The position numbers were made by a program, and so were the translations under genes. The notes below the pieces were generated by a model that saw only the letters and a list, made by a program, of their open reading frames with translations, was not told where the DNA came from and made no database searches. From Paraktedonobacter sp035294465 (GTDB lineage Bacteria > Chloroflexota > Ktedonobacteria > Ktedonobacterales > Ktedonobacteraceae), in the NCBI GenBank assembly GCA_035294465.1, contig DATGKW010000214.1, forward strand, positions 1 to 18,688: a DNA stretch of 18,688 bases, in the 5' to 3' direction. Position 1 is the stretch's first letter, and each line of letters begins with the position of its first letter. Shown piece by piece: positions 13,222 to 18,688 of the stretch.

Positions 13222-15510
13222 ATGCCGGATAAAACGTCGATGACACCAGCGCAAGGAGAGAATGTACCGGAGCGCAGGCCGGCCAGTTTGCCGGAACATA
13301 GTCGAGCGGCGGCTGCACAGCGTTTAAGTGAGAGATCTCGACCGGCCAAGCGAGGGGTGCATTATATGGCGCCTCACCGGAGCGCACACGCGCCTGGATG
13401 GCGCACCAGGAGGCACCTGAAACGCAAAAGTTTGCGCAAAAGTAATCTGCAAGTCGCGGCTATGGAGCGCCTGGGTACACAGATGACCCTGTTGCCGATG
13501 GCCCTGATCGCTCTGGCCGTGTTTCTGGTAATGAGTGGTATTCTGGTGGGCGCGGTAGCCCTGATCAATGCTACGCACGAGCGTTTTGGCTCAGAGGTTG
13601 TGACCCTGCAAGACATTTTGCCCAAAGATAACTTGAAGATGTACGATGACCAGAATCACCTGATCTATCAAATGACGAGTGATGGGCTGCAAACGAGCGT
13701 ACCGCTCTCCCAGATTTCGCGCAACCTGATTAACGCGGAAGTTGCTATCGAGGATCAGAATTTCTGGAGAAATGCTGGTTTTGATATTACCGGAATTGTG
13801 CGCGCGGCTATAGATGATTTGACGGTTCATCACGTCGTCGCCGGTGGCAGCACAATCACGCAACAACTGGTCAAAAACGCGCTGGTGGGCAACCAGGATA
13901 CGATTATACGGAAATTACAGGAAATCATTCTGGCACCAGATATTACACGTCACTATACTAAAACACAAATTATGACTATGTATCTCAATACTATCTATTA
14001 TGGTGAGCAAGCCTATGGGGCCGACGCGGCCGCCTTCGTCTATTTTGGTTTGCAGGATACGCCGACCAGGAGCGCCGCCTCACAGCTTGATCTCGCTCAG
14101 GCTGCTATGCTGGCTGGGCTGCCCCAATCGCCTATCGCGCACGATCCTTATCTCTTTCCACAGAATGGTCTTGCCCGCATGAAAGAGGTCTTAAAGCAGA
14201 TGCTCGTCCAGGGGTATATTACCAATCTGCAAGAGAATCAGGCGATTGCTGAAGCCAGTAGGCCCAATTTCCTGCATCATGGAGTAATCACAAACGCATC
14301 CGCGCCGCATTTTATCAATTATACGCTCAGAGAACTGGCCAGCGATTTCCACGTCAAGGTCTCTGATCTGGCGCGCGCGGGGCTGGTGGTGCATACGACC
14401 CTGGATCTGCCGCTGCAAAATAAGATTCTCAAGGTGGCGCAGGAGCAGGTAGCGGCCATGAAGTATACACACAATTTGACGGATGCAGCAGAAGTGGTGA
14501 TCGATTTCCACACGGGGGCGATTCGTGTGCTGCTGGGGAACGTCGATCCAGACAATCCCGTCGATGGGCAATTTGACGTGGCTTCGGAAGGATTGCGCCA
14601 GCCTGGCTCCTCGTTTAAGCCGTTTGTCTACGCGACTGCCTACGCGGAGGGGCTCAGCCCCGGCATGCCGGTCCTGGACGAGCCGTTTACCATCCACATG
14701 TGCTGCGGATTGCCCCCGTATTCGCCGCACAACTATGATCTGGGATATCATGGCCTGGTCAGTTACCGCTATGCCTTGCAGAACTCGTTCAATATTCCGG
14801 CAGTCAAGCTGTTAACAAAGGTGGGTGTTCAGCCTGCTCTGAACACGGCGCTGAAGATGGGTATCACGGCGTATAACGGCACTCCGAATTATACGATGGT
14901 ACTGGGGGACCTCGGCGTACACTTGCTGGATGAAACCTCGGCGTATGGTGTCTTTGCCGACGGCGGGCTGCGCGTCAAGCCGCACGCAGTTGAGGAGGTG
15001 ACGGACCCTCAGGGGAAAGTGATCTATCGCCCGGATACTCGCCCGTATCGGGTAATCAGTCCGCAGGTGGCCTACATGATGACCAGCGTGTTGAGCGATA
15101 ACAACGCGCGTGTCTTCGAATTTGGGAAGTGCAGCTGGCTGTTCCTCTACAGCAATTCGATGGAGCAGTGTTACGAGGGCGATCCAGGCCAGATCCGGCC
15201 TGCCGCTGTGAAGACCGGTACCTCGCAGAACTTCGACGACAACTGGACGGTGGGATATACGACCGATTACGTCGTGGGCGTCTGGGCAGGCAATGACAAT
15301 AACTCGCCGATGGTCAACGTAACCGGCGTGGATGGTGCCGGCCCTATCTGGCATGAGAGTATGCTGCTGGCAGAACAGGGCCGGCCAGTGAAAGATTTTG
15401 TCAATCCTGGCGGGATGACGCTCAAGACGGTCAACTACGGCGGAATTACGACGACCGACTGGTACATTAACGGGCTGCCTGAAAATAATGCGCCCTGGTT
15501 CATTGTGTGA
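13222..15510 (+). CDS. class A penicillin-binding protein (glycosyltransferase/transpeptidase, PBP1A-like)
   Basis: The bifunctional peptidoglycan synthase polymerises lipid II and cross-links peptides outside the membrane. The 762-residue protein has a basic cytoplasmic tail (~1-88), one TM anchor (~90-115), a GT51 glycosyltransferase with catalytic-type EDQNFW (E177) and GGSTITQQLVKN (208-219), and a transpeptidase with nucleophile SSFK (S463, K466), SFN (S522-N524) and KTG (664-666). All catalytic motifs are present; in the first GT51 motif the usual His of EDxxFxxH is Asn. There is no PASTA repeat or long C-terminal tail. ATG 13222 has AGAAAGGA seven bases upstream. An in-frame ATG at 13147 with AGAGGGGG before it would add 25 residues rich in Cys and hydrophobics; it cannot be excluded. 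The gene converges on the PHP gene with only 30 bp between stops and no visible terminator. Confidence 0.93.
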   Translation: MPDKTSMTPAQGENVPERRPASLPEHSRAAAAQRLSERSRPAKRGVHYMAPHRSAHAPGWRTRRHLKRKSLRKSNLQVAAMERLGTQMTLLPMALIALAVFLVMSGILVGAVALINATHERFGSEVVTLQDILPKDNLKMYDDQNHLIYQMTSDGLQTSVPLSQISRNLINAEVAIEDQNFWRNAGFDITGIVRAAIDDLTVHHVVAGGSTITQQLVKNALVGNQDTIIRKLQEIILAPDITRHYTKTQIMTMYLNTIYYGEQAYGADAAAFVYFGLQDTPTRSAASQLDLAQAAMLAGLPQSPIAHDPYLFPQNGLARMKEVLKQMLVQGYITNLQENQAIAEASRPNFLHHGVITNASAPHFINYTLRELASDFHVKVSDLARAGLVVHTTLDLPLQNKILKVAQEQVAAMKYTHNLTDAAEVVIDFHTGAIRVLLGNVDPDNPVDGQFDVASEGLRQPGSSFKPFVYATAYAEGLSPGMPVLDEPFTIHMCCGLPPYSPHNYDLGYHGLVSYRYALQNSFNIPAVKLLTKVGVQPALNTALKMGITAYNGTPNYTMVLGDLGVHLLDETSAYGVFADGGLRVKPHAVEEVTDPQGKVIYRPDTRPYRVISPQVAYMMTSVLSDNNARVFEFGKCSWLFLYSNSMEQCYEGDPGQIRPAAVKTGTSQNFDDNWTVGYTTDYVVGVWAGNDNNSPMVNVTGVDGAGPIWHESMLLAEQGRPVKDFVNPGGMTLKTVNYGGITTTDWYINGLPENNAPWFIV

Positions 15511-15540
15511 GGAAATATCCGCTTGAGGGAGCTGCCGATC

Positions 15541-16401
15541 CTACCCTTGTACCTGAATACCCAGGCGTTCCAGCAGGTCGCGGCTCAGCTCGGCGCGATA
15601 CTTCATGGGCATGCGCGATGGCAGGCTGTGCGAATCGGAGCCGGCGCTTTGCAGGAGCCTGTGCTGGCGCACGTAGGCCAGATAGGCTTCGACCATGTCA
15701 GGCGCGTGCGTGGGGTGGTATACCTCGATGCCATCGAGCGGGATCTCGGCGCGCACTTCATCAAGCATATCGGTGCTGTAGAAGGTGAAGCCGGGGTCTC
15801 GCCGGCCAGGATGGGCAATGAGACAAACTCCGCCGCTGCGATGAGTGGCCTCGACTGCTTCGGCCATCTCTGTTTTGATTGAGCGGTAGCCGGCTTCGGT
15901 AATCATGCGCAGGGCTGTGAAGTAATCGGGGGCGTAATCATGGGCGCGCAGGAGGGCAATGTTGTCGCCGGGGCGCAACAGTTCGCCATTGTTCCTGGCC
16001 AGGACCTCGTCCCGTCGCGGGAACTCGTAGCCCTGCTGGAGCAGCTTTTCGTACACTTCGTGCGTATTTGCTTGTTGCAAGCGCACAACTTTTTCGGTAA
16101 GCGGCCGAAGTTCGTTCTCCTGCGGATCAAAACCGTAGCAGAGCAGGTCTCCCATCTTGCCACGCCACTCTGTGCTCATTTCGACGCCTGCGAGCACCGG
16201 GAGATTGCGCTGCGCGCCCAGAGCCTGGATGCTTTCTACCATATCCACGCGGTCGTGGTCGGTGACGGCAACCAGCGCGAAGCCTTCATTTGCCAGATAA
16301 TCAAGTAATTGCTCGGCGGGCCACTTGCCGTCGCTATAAGTTGTATGCATGTGTAAATCAACTGCAGCATTAGCAGAAAGGGTAAGTTGTGCTTGCAACA
16401 T
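15541..16401 (-). CDS. PHP-domain metal-dependent phosphoesterase (YciV/TrpH-like)
   Basis: This 286-residue soluble protein covers the length of the YciV/TrpH group of PHP phosphoesterases, whose characterised members hydrolyse nucleoside 3',5'-bisphosphates or act as 5'-3' exonucleases on short RNA. Metal-ligand motifs are all present: DLHMHTTYSDG (H17, H19, D24), TDHD (H49), GVEMS (E74), IAHPGR (H197) and GSDSH (D256, H258), with EVYHP (H229) near the site. The start codon is preceded by AAGGAG at a short spacing of three bases. It follows the anti-sigma gene by 41 bp on the same strand and is probably the third gene of the sigma-factor operon. Exact substrate is unknown; other PHP enzymes act on histidinol phosphate, but the YciV-like motif layout fits better. 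Confidence 0.88.
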   Translation of the reverse strand: MLQAQLTLSANAAVDLHMHTTYSDGKWPAEQLLDYLANEGFALVAVTDHDRVDMVESIQALGAQRNLPVLAGVEMSTEWRGKMGDLLCYGFDPQENELRPLTEKVVRLQQANTHEVYEKLLQQGYEFPRRDEVLARNNGELLRPGDNIALLRAHDYAPDYFTALRMITEAGYRSIKTEMAEAVEATHRSGGVCLIAHPGRRDPGFTFYSTDMLDEVRAEIPLDGIEVYHPTHAPDMVEAYLAYVRQHRLLQSAGSDSHSLPSRMPMKYRAELSRDLLERLGIQVQG

Positions 16402-16442
16402 GAACTCCTTGTCACTAGGTAGGGATGGAGCAATTCAGCCTC

Positions 16443-17009
16443 TCAACGAACAGGCAGGCGCTCCATCATCGCTTTGAACCACTGAGTGCGCATCTCGCTG
16501 CCGGCAACCATCAGCGTGATACATACGCCCAGCAGGGTGCCGACAATCCAAACGCCCCAGATCAATGTGTTAGTATCGATACTTGTCAACATATGCACGA
16601 CACGTATATAGAAGAGCGAGAGGGGGTCGTGCCCGTTGGCTATGGGCAGCAGAGCGCGGATAGAAGGCTGTTGCAGCAGCGTGACGAGCGTGGCTATTGT
16701 AGCCAGCAGGGCCGCCGCCAGAATCTCAGTCAGCGAAGGGCGGAAGAGCTTGAAATGCGCGACCTCTGATGGCAGCCGCGTGTGCGTGGTTGTCAGGGCC
16801 ACTTTGCGCATAATCTGTTCGTGCATATCGGCCGGTTCAGGGACGACCTTGAACGTATTCAGCCCGTGAGCAACCTCTTCCAGGAAGTCAAGCTCTGCGC
16901 GGCAGGACGCACAAGAAGCGATATGCGCTTCCAGGACGCGGGTTTGTCGTAGGGTCAACCGGCGATCAATATAAAGTTGAAGCTGATAAGTAGCCTTTGT
17001 ACAGCGCAT
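16443..17009 (-). CDS. membrane-anchored zinc-type anti-sigma factor
   Basis: The 188-residue partner of the adjacent ECF sigma factor starts with a cytoplasmic ZAS domain, C3-x25-H29-x3-C33-x2-C36, the zinc-binding pattern of anti-sigma factors that hold ECF sigma factors inactive. A linker (~45-90) leads to TM1 (~93-113), an outside loop of ~33 residues, and TM2 (~147-168) with a basic cytoplasmic tail. The start lies three bases after the sigma stop codon and its ribosome site AGAGG is inside the sigma gene, so the two are translationally coupled, as expected for a stoichiometric pair. Many family members have one TM; two TMs and a sizeable outside loop suggest that a membrane or envelope cue is sensed. 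The signal is unknown. Confidence 0.87.
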   Translation of the reverse strand: MRCTKATYQLQLYIDRRLTLRQTRVLEAHIASCASCRAELDFLEEVAHGLNTFKVVPEPADMHEQIMRKVALTTTHTRLPSEVAHFKLFRPSLTEILAAALLATIATLVTLLQQPSIRALLPIANGHDPLSLFYIRVVHMLTSIDTNTLIWGVWIVGTLLGVCITLMVAGSEMRTQWFKAMMERLPVR

Positions 17010-17012
17010 GAG

Positions 17013-17657
17013 CTAACCTCTCGTCTGCCTGTGCTTGCGTTCATACCCAAAGGCTTGCAAGCGCTCTTTGAGCAAATTGCGCGCACGAAACAAATGTGTT
17101 TTAATAGTGCCGATGGGCATAGTGAGCACCTCGGCCATCTCTTCGTAGGTCATATCCTGGAGATGGCGAAGGATTAACACAATGCGGTATTTGGGAGGTA
17201 ACTGAGAGAGCTGCTCTTGAACCAGCGCCTGGTTATCGAGCTGTTCTGCCTGACTCATTTTCTGATCGCTGTCGTCGCTTTCCAGATCGGCTTGCAGAGC
17301 CAGATGCAGTTCCTGCTCGCGCCTGCGCTGTCCTAATTGTTTAAGTGCGCAGTTATACGCGATGCGATAGAGCCAGGTTGAGAAGCGTGCCTCGCCGCGA
17401 AACGAGGGCAGGCCCTGCCAGGCAGCCAGAAAGGCTTCCTGAGTGATCTCGCTGGCCTCTTCATAATTTTGAAGCATACGGAAAACCAGGTTAAAGACGC
17501 GCCTCTGGTAGCGCTGGACAAGCAAAGAAAAGGCATCCTGATCGCCGTTTTTGCTGGCTGTCACCAGTTGAGCATCGTCCTGTTCAATGGAGGCCGAGAC
17601 AGCGCCGGGAATGGACAGGCCGAGGCTCTGCGATGCTGACCATAACTGTTCTCTCAT
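17013..17657 (-). CDS. ECF-type RNA polymerase sigma factor
   Basis: The 214-residue alternative sigma factor contains only regions 2 and 4. Region 2 spans ~40-108, with DAFSLLVQRYQRRVFNLVFR, then YEEASEITQEAFLAAW and FSTWLYRIAYN, for core binding and -10 recognition. A linker of ~40 residues follows. Region 4 spans ~147-200 (LPPKYRIVLILRHLQDMTYEE and IGTIKTHLFRARNLLKERL), the helix-turn-helix that reads the -35 element. The start is supported by GGAGG four bases before the ATG; the ~27 residues ahead of region 2 are longer than in RpoE-type proteins. It is first in an operon with its anti-sigma factor and a PHP phosphoesterase. A GAAACTT-N17-TCTAA element upstream fits autoregulation. Family certain; signal and regulon unknown. 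Confidence 0.93.
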   Translation of the reverse strand: MREQLWSASQSLGLSIPGAVSASIEQDDAQLVTASKNGDQDAFSLLVQRYQRRVFNLVFRMLQNYEEASEITQEAFLAAWQGLPSFRGEARFSTWLYRIAYNCALKQLGQRRREQELHLALQADLESDDSDQKMSQAEQLDNQALVQEQLSQLPPKYRIVLILRHLQDMTYEEMAEVLTMPIGTIKTHLFRARNLLKERLQAFGYERKHRQTRG

Positions 17658-17666
17658 TCTACCTCC

Positions 17667-17709
17667 GTCTCAAGCATCTCTCCGCGTGAGATGCGCGAGA
17701 GAATGAGAC
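17667..17709 (-). promoter_or_regulatory. nested hairpin in the sigma-factor mRNA leader next to the ribosome site
   Basis: GCATCTC (17674-17680) pairs perfectly with GAGATGC (17688-17694) around a 7-base loop, and GTCTCA (17667-17672) can pair with TGAGAC (17704-17709) outside it. The structure ends directly against the GGAGG ribosome site (17662-17666) and could influence sigma translation. Confidence 0.45.
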
Positions 17710-17733
17710 GTTCTTTAATCAATACGCCAATTG

Positions 17734-17763
17734 TTAGAGGTTAAAGCATGGAAAAAAGTTTCG
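17734..17763 (-). promoter_or_regulatory. candidate ECF-type promoter of the sigma/anti-sigma/PHP operon
   Basis: On the minus strand CGAAACTT (17756-17763) is followed after 17 bases by TCTAA (17734-17738), close to the RpoE-type pattern GGAACTT-N16/17-TCTAA. Transcription would start near 17728, about 70 bases before the sigma start codon. The mirror-image element on the plus strand supports a functional pair. Confidence 0.5.
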
Positions 17764-17776
17764 GCATAGCAGCGTT

Positions 17777-17805
17777 GAAACTTCTTCGCGCTTACCACTA
17801 TCTTA
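17777..17805 (+). promoter_or_regulatory. candidate ECF-type promoter of the small membrane protein gene
   Basis: GAAACTT (17777-17783) is followed after 17 bases by TCTTA (17801-17805), the same layout as the divergent sigma-operon element. An alternative sigma-70 reading overlaps it: TTGAAA (17775-17780) and TATCTT (17799-17804) with an 18-base spacer. Either reading gives a leader of roughly 80 bases before 17892. Confidence 0.5.
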
Positions 17806-17891
17806 CCATAGGCAGATCCCATTCTGCATGTGTGGGTATCATTTTTCCGCTCTGGTACAAAAGCTTTAAGGGATAGATCAGGGGTCTAGCT

Positions 17892-18287
17892 ATGTCTTCA
17901 AGTGTATGGGCTGCTTTACTTGCGTGGCTGCTGGCTCTAGCAATTTTCCTGGGGTTCATTGTCCTGCTACGCTACATCGACCACCGCGAGCGCATGGCTC
18001 TGATCAGTCGTGGGATCGATCCGAACTCTTTGCACCCGCGCCGGGGAGTAGGAATGTTGCGCGCCGGTCTGATCACTTTTATGGTTGGCCTGGCTCTCAC
18101 TGTGGGCCTCTATCCCATCGGTTTCATGATTCCGCCTGCCTATACTATCCCTTTTCGTGCCGGCCCCTGGCTGCTGCCCGGCCTGATCCCTCTGGGCGTG
18201 GGCGGCGCGCTGATTATCAGTTACTACCTGGCCCAGGATCCCCATTCCCCCGACCAGCCCACGGACGAACCTCGGCCCAAAGATTGA
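17892..18287 (+). CDS. small membrane protein, DUF6249-like
   Basis: The 131-residue protein has three predicted membrane segments (~6-26, ~54-80, ~90-113). Between the first two is a short cytoplasmic stretch, RYIDHRERMALISRGIDP, which resembles the HREKxALIEKG motif of DUF6249-like membrane proteins often found near ECF sigma/anti-sigma genes; the assignment is from memory of the motif. The C-terminal tail is hydrophilic and proline-rich. The ATG has AGGGG eight bases upstream. It diverges from the ECF sigma gene and shares its control region, so it may belong to that regulon. Function is unknown; a sensing or sigma-control role would be speculation. Confidence 0.8.
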   Translation: MSSSVWAALLAWLLALAIFLGFIVLLRYIDHRERMALISRGIDPNSLHPRRGVGMLRAGLITFMVGLALTVGLYPIGFMIPPAYTIPFRAGPWLLPGLIPLGVGGALIISYYLAQDPHSPDQPTDEPRPKD

Positions 18288-18342
18288 GAATTTGAATTTT
18301 TGTTTTTTTGTGAAAAAGCAGAAAAATTGCTGGCAAAACCCC

Positions 18343-18371
18343 TTGACAGGGTGAGACAGCAATGATATTAT
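18343..18371 (+). promoter_or_regulatory. rRNA operon promoter with AT-rich upstream region
   Basis: A perfect TTGACA (18343-18348) and TATTAT (18366-18371) are 17 bases apart, and transcription should start near 18377-18379. Immediately upstream (~18289-18328) are clustered T- and A-tracts such as TTTTTTT and GAAAAAGCAGAAAAA, resembling an UP element. This is the expected design for a strong rRNA promoter. Confidence 0.85.
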
Positions 18372-18377
18372 CTCTCA

Positions 18378-18540
18378 TGCGTTCCAGAGTGATCTGGAAC
18401 CAACGAATGCGCGAGCATTGGTGTACCAGAACAACTGAAGAGTGGTAAGGAACGAACAGTAGCACACAGTATACCTGTCAATTGGTGACAACTCGCTGAA
18501 ACAGCACAGAAATTCTCCTAGGGGAGAATAAAAGATACAG
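18378..18540 (+). other. 16S rRNA leader (pre-rRNA 5' region) with several hairpins
   Basis: The ~163-base transcribed leader holds, in order: a perfect 8-bp stem GTTCCAGA/TCTGGAAC with GTGA loop (18381-18400); a bulged stem with ATGC/GCAT around a GCGA tetraloop (~18401-18422); TGTCA/TGACA (18476-18490); and ATTCTCC/GGAGAAT around TAGG (18512-18529), about a dozen bases before the mature 16S end. I see no clear boxA antitermination motif. The last stem may take part in RNase III-type processing, but the partner strand beyond 16S is outside the window. Confidence 0.6.

Positions 18541-18688
<148 letters not shown>

Overview
The window looks like chromosomal DNA of a Chloroflexota bacterium, most likely class Ktedonobacteria. 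The basis is the 5' end of a 16S rRNA gene whose opening resembles that group, a GC-rich coding style with long FtsX-type permeases, an F420-type LLM oxidoreductase, and small DUF2795 and DUF6249-like proteins. This placement is inference from recognition, not from a search. I see no CRISPR array, insertion sequence, phage gene, tRNA or origin.

Layout. Bases 1-1359 (minus strand) hold the start of a MerR/excisionase-type helix-turn-helix gene, cut by the window edge, and an LLM-class flavin/F420 oxidoreductase; a long hairpin and a good sigma-70-type promoter separate them. Bases 1721-12508 (plus strand) are a 10.8 kb ABC-transporter cassette in the order permease, ATPase, ATPase, permease, permease. 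All three permeases are about 1000 residues with 10 predicted membrane segments and two large extracytoplasmic domains, and the last two are tandem paralogues of identical length. The first ATPase carries a C-terminal AbrB/SpoVT-like domain. A hairpin closes the cassette.

Bases 12604-12828 (minus) encode a small DUF2795 protein with a structured leader. Diverging from it, 13222-15510 (plus) encodes a bifunctional class A penicillin-binding protein behind a near-consensus promoter. Converging on that gene is a minus-strand operon, 17657 to 15541: ECF sigma factor, zinc-type membrane anti-sigma factor and PHP-domain phosphoesterase. A small membrane protein (17892-18287, plus) diverges from the sigma gene. 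Their shared upstream region contains two back-to-back candidate ECF promoters of the form GAAACTT-N17-TCT(A/T)A, arranged as a perfect inverted repeat. The window ends with a strong rRNA promoter, a hairpin-rich leader and the first ~150 bases of 16S rRNA.

How the genes may work together. The ABC cassette probably forms one or two MacB/FtsX-type machines that either export a substrate or act mechanically across the single membrane; the substrate cannot be read from sequence. The sigma/anti-sigma pair is probably a membrane or envelope stress circuit that activates its own operon and the divergent membrane protein. The most interesting points are the AbrB-fused ATPase with its three-permease cassette, and the mirror-image ECF promoter pair.
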